Both the position numbers and the translations under genes were made by a program. The notes beneath the pieces are model-generated. The model was not told the DNA's origin. It ran no database searches and saw only the letters and a program-made list of their open reading frames with translations. DNA of 64,000 nt from NCBI GenBank assembly GCA_963760405.1, contig CAVXCV010000009.1, forward strand, positions 186,001-250,000, given 5' to 3'. Shown here piece after piece: positions 56,023 to 64,000 of this stretch (the stretch's first letter is position 1; every line of letters starts with the position of its first letter). The stretch comes from RYN-230 sp963760405. GTDB lineage: Bacteria; Actinomycetota; Actinomycetes; Streptosporangiales; Streptosporangiaceae.

Positions 56023-56229
56023 GTGATAGCCGCGGAGAGCTATGGAATCGCCATGTCGGCGGTAATCGCGCTGAACCGCTTCGCGTTCTACGAGAGCCTG
56101 CATCTCCAGCCTCCGTTGACGACCGTTATGGAACGCTATATGAATGAGACGCTGATGGGACTTGTGCGGAATGAGGGCGGTTCATTCAGATATCAGCACC
56201 CGCAGCCGCCGGCACCGCCTGGTGGCTAA
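56023..56229 (+). CDS. Small SOS-promoter-linked protein
   Basis: The 68-aa product (GTG 56023; ATG 56053 is an alternative giving 58 aa) reads AAESYGIAMSAVIALNRFAF, then YESLHLQPPLTTVMERYMNE and a Pro-rich end. The first 20 residues are weakly hydrophobic; the rest is helical. I do not recognise a family. No good ribosome binding site precedes 56023; a strong one is at 55966-55975, before a seven-codon frame that is one base out of phase, so the real product may begin there if a shift occurs. Its end overlaps the convergent LexA-type gene by 4 bp. Confidence 0.5.
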   Translation: MIAAESYGIAMSAVIALNRFAFYESLHLQPPLTTVMERYMNETLMGLVRNEGGSFRYQHPQPPAPPGG

Positions 56230-56951
56230 ACCACCCGGAGCACAGCGACCACCTTGCCCATGATCTGGGTGCCGTCGCCAGGGATCGGGGCGTAGGCGGC
56301 GTTGTGTGGCATCAGCCAGTAGCGGCCATCCTCCGTCTGCTGGAATGTCTTGACCGTGGCTTCGGGTTCGATTCCCTCGACCAGTGCGGCGACGATGTCG
56401 CCGTTGGCGACCTTCTCCTGCTGGCGGACGACCACGTAGTCGCCGCTGGCGATCCCGGCGTTGATCATGGAATCGCCGGCCACCCTCAGCATGAACAGGG
56501 TGCCGTGACCGACGATCTTCCTGGGGAGCAGGAAGGTGTCCTCGACCTCTTGCTGCGCTGTGATGGGCACGCCCGCCGCTATCCGGCCGACCAGTGGTAC
56601 CTGAGCAGCGTCGTGCAGATCAGCCTGGTGCACCGCGGTTTCTGCCGCGCTTGTATCAACCTCGGCGGCAGCGGGTTCAGCGACAGCGGGCCCGGCGGCG
56701 TCGTGGCTGGCTGGCGATTCAACGGTGGTACGCGGCTGGCCCGGGTCGCGGTTCAGGCATCCCTTCTTCTCCAGGACCGAGAGGTGATACGAGACGGTGG
56801 ACGGGCTGGCCAGGCCGACGGCCCGGGCAATCTCCCGCTGCGAGGGCGGGTAACCTCGCTGCCGCACGGATTCCCGGATAACCTGCAGGATCGTCTCTTG
56901 CCGCGGGGTGTGCACATGCCCCGGATGGCTCGCTGATTCTGCGCTGGTCAT
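56226..56951 (-). CDS. lexA: LexA-family repressor
   Basis: LexA represses DNA-damage genes and cleaves itself when RecA is activated. The 241-aa product has the N-terminal winged helix (TPRQETILQVIRESVRQRGY PPSQREIARAVGLASPSTVS YHLSVLEKKG), a long Ala/Glu-rich linker (75-115), cleavage site Ala126-Gly127 in VGRIAAGVPI, Ser161 in VAGDSMINAG and Lys201 in EATVKTFQQ. All autocleavage residues are present. The recognition helix (SPSTVSYHL) differs from the usual TSSVAHQL, suggesting a paralogue. Start ATG 56951 follows GGAGG at 7 bp. No LexA-like box is visible in its own upstream 110 bp, unlike classical autoregulated lexA. Confidence 0.87.
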   Translation of the reverse strand: MTSAESASHPGHVHTPRQETILQVIRESVRQRGYPPSQREIARAVGLASPSTVSYHLSVLEKKGCLNRDPGQPRTTVESPASHDAAGPAVAEPAAAEVDTSAAETAVHQADLHDAAQVPLVGRIAAGVPITAQQEVEDTFLLPRKIVGHGTLFMLRVAGDSMINAGIASGDYVVVRQQEKVANGDIVAALVEGIEPEATVKTFQQTEDGRYWLMPHNAAYAPIPGDGTQIMGKVVAVLRVV

Positions 56952-57070
56952 GATCTGGCCTCCGCGCTGGCGCCGCCACCATCCGCACCGCACTTTAACA
57001 TGACCGCGTACAAGGGCCGCCCGCGTGAACCCGGGAAATCCAGCCCGGGAATGACGCCGGTGGCATCGGT

Positions 57071-58357
57071 ATGACGCTGAACGCCGCGCAGCAACGCGCG
57101 CAGTTCCGCCAGTTAACCAAGCATGGGGGTACCAGGGTGTCGCCGGCCTACTCAGCTCTCTCCCACCTGGAATGCTCCCGGTGCCGTGCCCGGCACGACG
57201 CCGGCCGGGTGCAGGGAGTGTGCCAGTGCGGTGGTCCGTTGCTGGCCTGTTATGACACCGAGCGGCTGGGGGCCGAGGTCAGCCGGGACGACATCAGGAC
57301 CCGGCCGCCGGACCTGTGGCGGTACCACGAGCTGCTGCCGGTCAGCGATCCCGGGCACGTCGTGAGCCTCGGTGAGGGCATGACGCCGCTGCTGCCGGTG
57401 CCGCGGCTCGGTCGTGAGCTGGGCCTGCAGCGGCTGCTGCTGAAGGACGAGGGCGCGCTCCCGACCGGGACGTTCAAGGCGCGCGGTGCGGCCGTGGGCG
57501 TGTCCCGCGCCGCTGAACTCGGCGTCACCGGCGTCGCCATGCCGACGAACGGGAATGCGGGCGCGGCCTGGGCCGCCTACGCCGCGCGGGCCGGCCTGCG
57601 CAGCCTGATCGTCATGCCTGCGGGCGCGCCGGAGATCACCAGGGCCGAGTGCGCGGCCGCCGGGGCTGAGCTGTACCTGGTGGACGGGCTGCTCGGGGAC
57701 GCGGGCCGGTTCCTGGCCAGCCGGCTGGCCAGTCGGCCGGGGTACCAGGACAGCGCGACGCTGCGGGAGCCCTACCGGATCGAGGGCAAGAAGACGATGG
57801 GCCTGGAGATCGCCGAGCAGCTGAGCTGGCGGATGCCGGACGTGATCGTCTACCCGGCCGGCGGGGGAGTGGGCATCATCGGAATCCATAAGGCCCTGCG
57901 CGAGCTGCGGGAGCTCGGCTGGGTAGAGCAGGACCTGCCCCGGCTGGTCGCGGTGCAGGCTAGCGGGTGCGCACCGATCGTGGCCGCGTTCGCCTGCGGG
58001 GCACGGGAGAGTGAGCCGTGGCCTGACGCCCGCACCGTGGCGTTCGGCATCACCGTGCCCAAGGCGCTGGGCGACTTCCTGGTCCTCGAGGCGGTGTACG
58101 CGACCGGCGGCACGGCGATCGCGGTGGACGACGACGCGCTGCTCGCCGACCAGCTCGCGGTGGCCCGGCTGGAGGGCCTGCTGATCTGCCCGGAAGGGGC
58201 GGCGTGCGTCACCGCCGTGCGCCAGCTGCGGGAGGCAGGCTGGCTGAGTGACGCGGACCAGGTGGTCGTGCTGAACACCGGCACCGGGCTGAAATACCCG
58301 GAAACTGTCCGGGTGGACCTGCCGGTGCTCAGTCCCGGACCGCCGCCTCCGGCCTGA
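57071..58357 (+). CDS. thrC: Threonine synthase
   Basis: PLP enzyme that converts O-phosphohomoserine to threonine. The 428-aa product has the zinc-ribbon-like start LECSRCRARHDAGRVQGVCQ C, LWRYHELLPV, the substrate/PLP segment SLGEGMTPLLPVPRLG, the Schiff-base Lys in TGTFKARGAAVG, TNGNAGAAWAAYAARAGL and IYPAGGGVG-like VIVYPAGGGVGIIGIHKA. Length fits the ThrC2 group. GTG 57137 is an alternative start; ATG 57071 is kept. It overlaps the convergent NUDIX gene by 29 bp. It begins 119 bp after the LexA-type start. Confidence 0.87.
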   Translation: MTLNAAQQRAQFRQLTKHGGTRVSPAYSALSHLECSRCRARHDAGRVQGVCQCGGPLLACYDTERLGAEVSRDDIRTRPPDLWRYHELLPVSDPGHVVSLGEGMTPLLPVPRLGRELGLQRLLLKDEGALPTGTFKARGAAVGVSRAAELGVTGVAMPTNGNAGAAWAAYAARAGLRSLIVMPAGAPEITRAECAAAGAELYLVDGLLGDAGRFLASRLASRPGYQDSATLREPYRIEGKKTMGLEIAEQLSWRMPDVIVYPAGGGVGIIGIHKALRELRELGWVEQDLPRLVAVQASGCAPIVAAFACGARESEPWPDARTVAFGITVPKALGDFLVLEAVYATGGTAIAVDDDALLADQLAVARLEGLLICPEGAACVTAVRQLREAGWLSDADQVVVLNTGTGLKYPETVRVDLPVLSPGPPPPA

Positions 58358-58931
58358 TGGCCTGGCCGGCTCGGCCGTCCAGCAGCCTGGCGGCCCGGGC
58401 CAGGGTCTCCCGCAGGTTCGCCTCGGTGGTCATCGCCGTGGCCTCGGCCGGGGACAGCCAGCGCAGCGGGGCGTCCGGGTGCTCCGCGCGGATCGTGTCC
58501 GGCGCCCCGGTGGCCAGGAAGAACCGCACGTCAGCGTGCTCGTGCGCGGGCTCGCCCTTACCCGCAGGCACCCCGACGACCGCCACATGGCGCAGCTCCG
58601 CGTCCGGCCACGGGGCCAGGTCGGCCAGCCCGGTCTCCTCCTGGCCCTCCCGCAGCGCCACCGCCAGCGGGTCGGTCTCGCCGGGGTCCGCGTGCCCGCC
58701 CACCTGGAGCCAGGCCTGCTGCCGGGCGTGCCAGCGGAGCAGGACCCGGCCACTGCCCGGATGGACGATCAGCGCGGACGCAGTGACGTGCAGCGGACTC
58801 GACCGGGCCCACGGATCAGTGGCTGATTCCGCGACGGCACGGGTCCGCGCCACATCAGCGGTCTCCGCCGCACCCGCCGGATGGTAGCGGCTGAGCAGGT
58901 CGAGCAGGGGAGCACGGGCATCGGAGCACAT
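58329..58931 (-). CDS. NUDIX hydrolase
   Basis: Hydrolyses nucleoside diphosphates linked to another moiety. The 200-aa product has a helical N-terminus (DLLSRYHPAGAAETADVART), the strand LLRWHARQQAWLQVGGHAD, and a Nudix box GHADPGETDPLAVALREGQE ETGL; the spacing between the first Glu and the REx2EE core is one residue longer than the strict consensus. The C-terminal ADVRFFLATGAPDTI and PLRWLSPAEA are usual. Its specific substrate is unknown. Overlaps thrC convergently. Confidence 0.85.
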   Translation of the reverse strand: MCSDARAPLLDLLSRYHPAGAAETADVARTRAVAESATDPWARSSPLHVTASALIVHPGSGRVLLRWHARQQAWLQVGGHADPGETDPLAVALREGQEETGLADLAPWPDAELRHVAVVGVPAGKGEPAHEHADVRFFLATGAPDTIRAEHPDAPLRWLSPAEATAMTTEANLRETLARAARLLDGRAGQAIRPEAAVRD

Positions 58932-59043
58932 GACTGCCGTCCTACCGCAGATCGCCCGGGGCAGCCAACCAGATCCGCGGGGTGGTCCCCGCCCCGGGCC
59001 GGGCTAGCGCCCGGCGGCACGGGCCGTGCTACCGTCCGGCGTT

Positions 59044-59796
59044 ATGCCGGGCAAAGTGGCGATCGTGACCGGAGGCGGTACCGGCATCGGCCGGGCCTGC
59101 GCCCTGGCCCTGGGCCGGAACGGGTACCTGGTGGTGATCGCCGGGCGGCGCAGTGGCCCGCTGGAGGACGCCGTGCGGGACGGTGCCAGCCACGGCGCCG
59201 AGCTCGTCGGCGTGGTCGCGGACGTGTCCCAGCCCGGGGACGTGCAGCGGCTGTTCGGCGAGGTGCGGCACCGCTTCGGCCGGCTGGACCTGCTGTTCAA
59301 CAACGCGGGCCAGGCCGCTCCACCGGTGCCCTTGGAGGACGTGCCGTACGACGCCTGGCAGTCGGTGCTCGGCGCCAACCTGACCGCGGCGTTCCTGTGC
59401 ACCCAGGCGGCGTTCCGGCTGATGAAGGACCAGGATCCGCGCGGCGGCCGGATCATCAACAACGGATCGCTGTCCGCGCATGCCCCGCGGCCGTTGTCGG
59501 CGCCGTACACCGCGACCAAGCACGCCATCACCGGCCTGACCAAGTCCACGTCGCTGGACGGCCGGCGGTACCGCATCGCCTGCGGCCAGATCGACATCGG
59601 GAACGCCGCCACCGAGCTGTCCGGACCGCTCGCGGCCGGGGCGTTGCAGCCCGACGGCCACACGCTGGCCGAGCCGATGATGGACGCCGAACTGGTGGCC
59701 AGCGCGGTCGTGCACATGGCTGGCCTGCCGCCGGAGGCGAACATCCAGTTCATGACGATCATGGCTGCGGCCATGCCATTCATCGGCCGCGGCTGA
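59044..59796 (+). CDS. Short-chain dehydrogenase/reductase
   Basis: The 250-aa classical SDR has the cofactor motif VAIVTGGGTGIGRACALALG (residues 5-24), Asp-Val in VVADVSQPGDVQ, the NNAG motif in LLFNNAGQAAPP, catalytic Ser in IINNGSLSAHAPRPL and Tyr-x3-Lys in YTATKHAITGLTKS. ATG 59044 was preferred to the codon at 59026. It likely oxidises or reduces a small alcohol or ketone; the substrate is unknown. Separated by 119 bp from the following methyltransferase. Confidence 0.88.
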   Translation: MPGKVAIVTGGGTGIGRACALALGRNGYLVVIAGRRSGPLEDAVRDGASHGAELVGVVADVSQPGDVQRLFGEVRHRFGRLDLLFNNAGQAAPPVPLEDVPYDAWQSVLGANLTAAFLCTQAAFRLMKDQDPRGGRIINNGSLSAHAPRPLSAPYTATKHAITGLTKSTSLDGRRYRIACGQIDIGNAATELSGPLAAGALQPDGHTLAEPMMDAELVASAVVHMAGLPPEANIQFMTIMAAAMPFIGRG

Positions 59797-59915
59797 ACCC
59801 GGGTCCCGGGCCACCGGGGGTGCTCGTGAGATCGATTTCAGCATCGCGGCCGAGCGCCCTTGCCCACCGGCTAGGCTAGCCCCGACCCCCCGCTGACCGG
59901 CGAGAAAGGCGCATC

Positions 59916-60755
59916 GTGGCCGAGAAACCGACCGACGAGTGGTTCGCCCCGGTGTCCGCGGCCGGGAACCCGGCCGGCATCGACACCAGCGTGGCGCACA
60001 TCGCCCGGGTGTACGACTTCTGGCTGGGCGGCAAGGACAACTACGCTGCCGACCGGGCGGCCGCGGAAGAGGCGATCACCGCCTACCCGACGATCCTGGC
60101 CAGCGTCCGGGCGCAGCGGGCGTTTCTCGGCCGCGCCGTGCGGTACCTGACCGCCGAGGCGGGCCTGCGCCAGTTCCTGGACATCGGCACCGGCCTGCCG
60201 TCCGCCGACAACACCCACGAGGTCGCCCAGCGCGCCGCGCCAGAGTCCCGGGTCGTGTACGTGGACAACGACCCGATCGTGCTCGCGCACGCCCGCGCCC
60301 TGCTGACGAGCAGGCCAGAAGGCGCGACCGCCTACGTCGACGCCGACGTCCGGGACACCGGCATGATCCTGCGGGAAGCCGCGGCCGTACTCGACTTCAC
60401 TGAGCCGGTCGCCCTGCTGATGTTCGGCCTGCTGCACTGCATCCCTGATGACGACGACCCGGCCGGGATCGTGGCCCAGCTGCTGGCCGCGGTGCCGGGC
60501 GGCAGCTACCTGGCCATCGCGCATCCGGCCAGCGACGTCCATGCCAGCCAGGTGCGGACCGCGGTGGCCCGGGTCAACACGCTGATGGCCGAGAAGGTGA
60601 CGATGCGCAGCCAGGCGCAGGTCAGCTCGTTCTTCGCCGGCCTGGAGCTGGTCCCGCCCGGGGTGGTCCAGCTGCACCGGTGGCGGCCCGGCCCGGAAGG
60701 CCCGGTGCCCGACGGCGAGCTGGCGAACTACGGCGGGGTGGCCCGCAAGCGCTGA
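59916..60755 (+). CDS. SAM-dependent methyltransferase, DUF574 family
   Basis: The 279-aa product begins in the style of this actinomycete-specific family: AGIDTSVAHIARVYDFWLGG KDNYAADRAAAEEAI. The SAM-binding loop is FLDIGTGLPSADNTHEVAQR, followed by VVYVDNDPIVLAHARALL and ADVRDTGMIL, with LLMFGLLHCIPDDDDPAGIV later. These are often present in many copies in actinomycete genomes; the methyl acceptor is not known. The stop lies 4 bp before the convergent gnd gene. Confidence 0.9.
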   Translation: MAEKPTDEWFAPVSAAGNPAGIDTSVAHIARVYDFWLGGKDNYAADRAAAEEAITAYPTILASVRAQRAFLGRAVRYLTAEAGLRQFLDIGTGLPSADNTHEVAQRAAPESRVVYVDNDPIVLAHARALLTSRPEGATAYVDADVRDTGMILREAAAVLDFTEPVALLMFGLLHCIPDDDDPAGIVAQLLAAVPGGSYLAIAHPASDVHASQVRTAVARVNTLMAEKVTMRSQAQVSSFFAGLELVPPGVVQLHRWRPGPEGPVPDGELANYGGVARKR

Positions 60756-60759
60756 CTGC

Positions 60760-62202
60760 TCAGGCGGGATGCTCCTGCCGGTCGCCAGCCCACTCGGTGT
60801 GGAACGTGCCTGGCTTGTCTACCCGCCGGTAGGTGTGCGCACCGAAGTTGTCCCGCAGGCCCTGGATCAGCGCGGCCGGCAGCCGATCCCGGCGCAGCCC
60901 GTCGTAGTACGCCAGCGACGAGGAGAAGGCGGGAGCCGGGATCCCGGCCAGCGCAGCCTGGCTGACCACCCGCCGCCAGCTGTCCACCCCGTCCCGCACC
61001 GCCGCGGCGAAGTAGGGCGCGACCAGCAGGCTGGGCAGCGCCTGGTCCTCGTCGTATGCCTCGCGGATGCGGTCTAGGAACCGGGCCCGGATGATGCAGC
61101 CGCCGCGCCAGATGGTCGCCATCATGCCCCGGTCGATGTCCCAGCCGTACTCCTCGCTGCCCGCGGCGATGTGGTCGAAGCCCTGGGCGTAAGCGACCAC
61201 CTTCGAGGCGTACAGAGCGCGCCGGACATCGTCGGTGAACGCCCCGGGATCGGTGACGCCCAGCGGCCTGACCCCGCCGCCGAACGTCTCCCGGGCCGCG
61301 GCCCGCTGGTCCGCGTGGCCGGACAAGGCCCGGGCGAACGTGGCCTCAGCGATGCCGGTGATCGGGATGCCGAGGTCGAGTGCGCTCTGCACGGTCCACC
61401 GGCCGGTGCCCTTCTGCTCGGCCTGGTCCAGCACCACGTCCACGAAAGCCTGGCCGGTCCCGGCGTCGACGTGGGCCAGCACGTCGGCGGTGATCTCGAT
61501 CAGGAACGAGTCCAGGTCGCCTTCGTTCCAGGTGCGGAAGATCTCCGCGATGTCCCTGGGAGACGCGTCCAGGCCAGCCCGCAGCAGGTCGTACGCTTCG
61601 GCGATGAGCTGCATGTCGGCGTACTCGATGCCGTTGTGCACCATCTTCACGAAATGGCCGGCCCCGTCCGGGCCCACATGGGTGCAGCAGGGCGTGCCGT
61701 CGACCTGCGCGGCGATCGACTCGAAGATCGGCCCCAGCTTCTGGTAGGACTCGGCCGACCCGCCCGGCATGATGCTCGGCCCGTTGAGCGCGCCTTCCTC
61801 GCCGCCGGACACCCCGCAGCCGACGAAGTGCAGGCCATGCTGCTTCAGTGCGGCCTCGCGCCGCCGGGTGTCGGTGAAGTGCGCGTTCCCGCAGTCGATG
61901 ACGATGTCGCCCTCGTCCAGCAGCGGGGCCAGCTCGTCGATCACGGCGTCGGTGGGGCCGCCCGCCTTGACCATGATGATGATGGCGCGCGGCTGCTCCA
62001 GGCTGGCCACGAAATCCTTCATCGATGCACTGGGCAGGAACGTGCCCTCGTCGCCATGCTCCGCGACCAGGCTGTGCGTGCGCTCCGGCGACCGGTTGTG
62101 CAAGGCGACCACGTGCCCGTGCCGGGCGAGGTTGCGCGCCAGGTTACGGCCCATCACCGCCAGCCCGGTGACGCCGATGTTCGCCTTGGTCTGCTGGGTC
62201 AT
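60760..62202 (-). CDS. gnd: 6-phosphogluconate dehydrogenase, decarboxylating
   Basis: Pentose phosphate enzyme giving ribulose-5-phosphate, CO2 and NADPH. The 480-aa length is standard. Motifs: IGVTGLAVMGRNLARNLARH (cofactor), NRSPERTHSL, DCGNAHFTDTRRRE, VGCGVSGGEEGALNGPSIMP and GAGHFVKMVHNGIEYADMQ (catalytic Lys and substrate site), QKGTGRWTVQSALDLGIPIT and the C-terminal RRDRLPAALIQGLRDNFGAH TYRRVD. Met 62202, preceded by GAGGAG, gives the usual N-terminus; the frame upstream is not conserved. Confidence 0.95.
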   Translation of the reverse strand: MTQQTKANIGVTGLAVMGRNLARNLARHGHVVALHNRSPERTHSLVAEHGDEGTFLPSASMKDFVASLEQPRAIIIMVKAGGPTDAVIDELAPLLDEGDIVIDCGNAHFTDTRRREAALKQHGLHFVGCGVSGGEEGALNGPSIMPGGSAESYQKLGPIFESIAAQVDGTPCCTHVGPDGAGHFVKMVHNGIEYADMQLIAEAYDLLRAGLDASPRDIAEIFRTWNEGDLDSFLIEITADVLAHVDAGTGQAFVDVVLDQAEQKGTGRWTVQSALDLGIPITGIAEATFARALSGHADQRAAARETFGGGVRPLGVTDPGAFTDDVRRALYASKVVAYAQGFDHIAAGSEEYGWDIDRGMMATIWRGGCIIRARFLDRIREAYDEDQALPSLLVAPYFAAAVRDGVDSWRRVVSQAALAGIPAPAFSSSLAYYDGLRRDRLPAALIQGLRDNFGAHTYRRVDKPGTFHTEWAGDRQEHPA

Positions 62203-62313
62203 GCATGGCTCCTCGGAAGTGGACCAACGTGCCGGCCGCGTCCCCACCCGCGAGAGTAGCCCACCTGGCCCGCCCCGGTTGTGCGGCCGGGGGCTCTGTG
62301 CCACAGTGCCGGC

Positions 62314-63840
62314 ATGCCCCCAGAGGTACGCACCACCTACGGAATGGTCCGCGGCCAGGACGACAGAGGGGTGGCGCGGTTCCTCGGCGTTCCCTACGCG
62401 GCGAGCCCGACCGGCGCCCTCCGCTTCCAGGCTCCGGCACCCCCGCCCGCCTGGGACGGGGTCCGGGAGGCGGACGCGTTCAGTGCCACCCCGCCCAAAC
62501 CCGACTACACAGCCCCGTTCGATGTGCTGCTGGCCGAGCCGAGCATCCCCGGCGATGACTGGCTCACCGTGAACGTGTGGGCGCCATCGGCGGCGGTGCG
62601 GGCCGCCAGTCCCGGCGGGGGTACCGCGGCCGCGGCCAGGTCAGCGCGGCCGGTCATGGTATGGATTCACGGCGGGGCGTTCAGCAACGGCAACTCGGCG
62701 GTCGCCAGCTACGACGGCCATGCGTTCGCGCGGGACGGCGTCGTCCAGGTCACGGTCAACTACCGGCTCGGCGTCGACGGCTTCGCCTACCTGCCCGACG
62801 CTCCGGCCAATCGTGGCTTGCTCGACCAGATCGCCGCGCTGGAATGGGTGCGCGACAACATCGCCGCCTTCGGCGGCGACCCGGCGAACGTCACCGTGTT
62901 CGGTGAATCGGCCGGCGCGATGAGCATCACCACCCTGCTGGCCATCCCGCGAGCCCAGGGGCTGTTCGCCAAGGCGGTCACGCAGAGCGGCGCCGCGCAG
63001 GCGGCGGCGGTCCCGGCGGACGCCGCGCTGGTCACCAAGGAACTCGGGCTGGCCCTGGGCCTGGAGGCGACCGCGGCCAGCCTCGCCGCGCTGCCGTTGC
63101 CCAAGCTCATCGAGGCCCAGGTCGCGGTCAGGGACGCACTGACCGCACAGCCCGACCCGGCCCGGTTCGGCGCGAGCATCGTGTCCAGCGCGATGGCGTT
63201 CATCCCGGTCGTTGACGGCGACCTGATCCCGGAGCACCCGATGGCCGCGATCGCGGCCGGGGCCAGCGCCAGCGTGCCGCTGCTCACCGGCACCACCACT
63301 GATGAGTACCGGCTTTTCATCGTGCCCACCGGGATGGCCACGCAGATCAGCGCCGAGCTGCTGGCGGGCCTGCTGCCGGTGCTGGGCATCAGCCCGCAGA
63401 CGGCCGCGCTGTTCCAGGCCAACCGGGCCGGGGCCGCGCCGGGTGACCTGTTCGCCGCCCTGCTGACCGACATGTTCTTCCGGCTGCCCGCGCTCGCCGT
63501 GGCTGAGGCACGCAGCAGCGGCCCGGCCGCCACGTACGTCTACGAGTTCGGCTGGCCGAGCCCGGTCGGCGGGCTGGGTGCCTGCCATTCCCTGGAGATC
63601 CCGTTCGTCTTCGATAACCTCACCGCGGCTGGCACCGAGCTCGTGCTCGGCCCGCAGCCGCCGGGTGAGCTGGCTGACCAGATGCATCACGCGTGGATCG
63701 CCTTTGCCCGCACCGGTGACCCCGGCTGGCCTGCCTGGGACGAGTCCTACCCGGTCCGGGTCTTCCGCGCCGGCGGCACGGTCGAGCTGGATCCGCGCGG
63801 CGACGAGCGGCGCATCTGGGCGTCCGGCCAGCCGCGATAA
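62314..63840 (+). CDS. Type-B carboxylesterase
   Basis: The 508-aa product is a carboxylesterase/lipase of the acetylcholinesterase-like family: TYGMVRGQDDRGVARFLGVP YAASPTG at the start, oxyanion-hole WIHGGAFSNGN, GLLDQIAALEWVRDNIAAFG GDPANVT, nucleophile elbow FGESAGAMS, acidic residue in TTDEYRLFIVPTG and His in GACHSLEIPFVFDNL. No signal peptide is seen, so it is probably cytoplasmic and hydrolyses small esters. ATG 62314 was preferred to the upstream frame-open codon. Divergent from gnd with 111 bp between. Confidence 0.9.
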   Translation: MPPEVRTTYGMVRGQDDRGVARFLGVPYAASPTGALRFQAPAPPPAWDGVREADAFSATPPKPDYTAPFDVLLAEPSIPGDDWLTVNVWAPSAAVRAASPGGGTAAAARSARPVMVWIHGGAFSNGNSAVASYDGHAFARDGVVQVTVNYRLGVDGFAYLPDAPANRGLLDQIAALEWVRDNIAAFGGDPANVTVFGESAGAMSITTLLAIPRAQGLFAKAVTQSGAAQAAAVPADAALVTKELGLALGLEATAASLAALPLPKLIEAQVAVRDALTAQPDPARFGASIVSSAMAFIPVVDGDLIPEHPMAAIAAGASASVPLLTGTTTDEYRLFIVPTGMATQISAELLAGLLPVLGISPQTAALFQANRAGAAPGDLFAALLTDMFFRLPALAVAEARSSGPAATYVYEFGWPSPVGGLGACHSLEIPFVFDNLTAAGTELVLGPQPPGELADQMHHAWIAFARTGDPGWPAWDESYPVRVFRAGGTVELDPRGDERRIWASGQPR

Positions 63841-63882
63841 TCAACCGGGCCGCCGCCCGGCCGCCCGGGCGGGTCAGGGACA

Positions 63883-64000
63883 ATGGCCGGGATGGAACCC
63901 CGCAGCCCGGTCGCTGGCGCCACTGGAGCAGCCGGTGCCGCGCCGGCCGGGCCAGGGCCAGCCCTTGCCCCGCCACCCGGGCACGGCCGGGTGTTCAGCA
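63883..64000 (+). CDS. Start of a gene cut by the window edge
   Basis: ATG 63883 (or ATG 63892, same frame) opens a frame to the right edge, 39 codons. The N-terminus is Pro/Ala/Gly-rich (SPVAGATGAAGAAPAGPGPA) and ends GHGRVFS. GRVFS followed by an RVRLGD segment is how some actinobacterial acyl-ACP thioesterase-like proteins begin, but that continuation is beyond the window, so no function is claimed. Confidence 0.35.
   Translation, partial: MAGMEPRSPVAGATGAAGAAPAGPGPALAPPPGHGRVFS

Noticed and set aside
47587..57000. An integrated phage or conjugative element with ends
   Set aside because: No integrase, recombinase, tRNA-end duplication, capsid, tail or transfer ATPase gene is visible in the window, so no boundaries can be drawn.
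1..64000. CRISPR arrays, tRNA or rRNA genes
   Set aside because: No spaced direct repeats of CRISPR type, no tRNA T-loop/acceptor pattern and no rRNA-like stretch were seen on reading both strands; the tandem repeat at 53.2 kb has no unique spacers.

Overview
The window is very GC-rich DNA (roughly 70 percent) with dense, short-spaced genes, frequent GTG starts and 4-bp stop/start overlaps. The gene families (DUF574 methyltransferase, DUF2795, an F420/LLM oxidoreductase remnant, TIGR03086 remnant, NarL-type two-component pair, HpnA-like epimerase) point to a filamentous or soil actinomycete. A Streptosporangiales-like source is my guess; the sequence alone does not fix the genus. I saw no rRNA, tRNA, CRISPR array, transposase or integrase.

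Layout. 1-9.4 kb: a GH4 alpha-galactosidase-type enzyme diverges from an eight-gene sugar operon (binding protein, two permeases, SIS isomerase/deaminase, PfkB kinase, class II aldolase, DeoR regulator, second PfkB kinase). It looks like a route from a galactoside or amino-galactose to a tagatose-6-phosphate-type intermediate and then to trioses. 9.4-13.2 kb: a PLP decarboxylase diverges from an aminotransferase plus 2-hydroxyacid dehydrogenase pair. 13.2-24.7 kb: single housekeeping and stress genes (hpnA-like epimerase, GNAT, ASCH, VOC, dtd, PCMT-like methyltransferase, amidotransferase, FAD oxidoreductase, ABC-2 exporter with YceI), broken by a patch of decayed genes at 17.3-18.7 kb. 24.8-47.6 kb: a histidine kinase/response regulator pair, an M24-fold protein without its metal ligands, a GH3 enzyme, a flavin monooxygenase, an amino-acid dehydrogenase, a DoxX-VOC-ECF sigma group, a NYN protein, an ArsR-DedA-serine hydrolase group, an Lrp/transporter pair and a TetR gene next to a deleted oxidoreductase.

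47.6-57 kb is the most unusual part. Five minus-strand genes encode a membrane protein with a coiled coil, a CHAP amidase, a GH73 glucosaminidase with an unassigned C-terminal domain, a small hydrophobic-leader protein and a membrane-anchored protein of unknown function. Their promoter region carries LexA/SOS-like boxes. A second SOS-like promoter, with the box exactly between -35 and -10, sits 4 kb away before a small 68-aa gene with a highly structured leader. That gene ends against a LexA-family repressor gene. Between them lie a 14-bp minisatellite, a frameshifted rmlB, DUF2795, and a frameshifted merR with an intact MerR-type promoter next to an atypical thioredoxin. I read this as a candidate DNA-damage-responsive cell-wall-remodelling or lysis island under a local LexA paralogue; that is inference.

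57-64 kb returns to ordinary metabolism: threonine synthase, NUDIX hydrolase, SDR, DUF574 methyltransferase, 6-phosphogluconate dehydrogenase, type-B carboxylesterase and the start of one more gene.

Two themes recur. Several genes are broken by clean internal deletions or single-base frameshifts (ABM, TIGR03086, LLM, MDR, rmlB, merR, perhaps DedA and an APC transporter). Short-period Pro/Gly/Ser/Ala repeats are inserted in otherwise conserved proteins and in one intergenic region. Frameshifts in GC runs may be sequencing errors.
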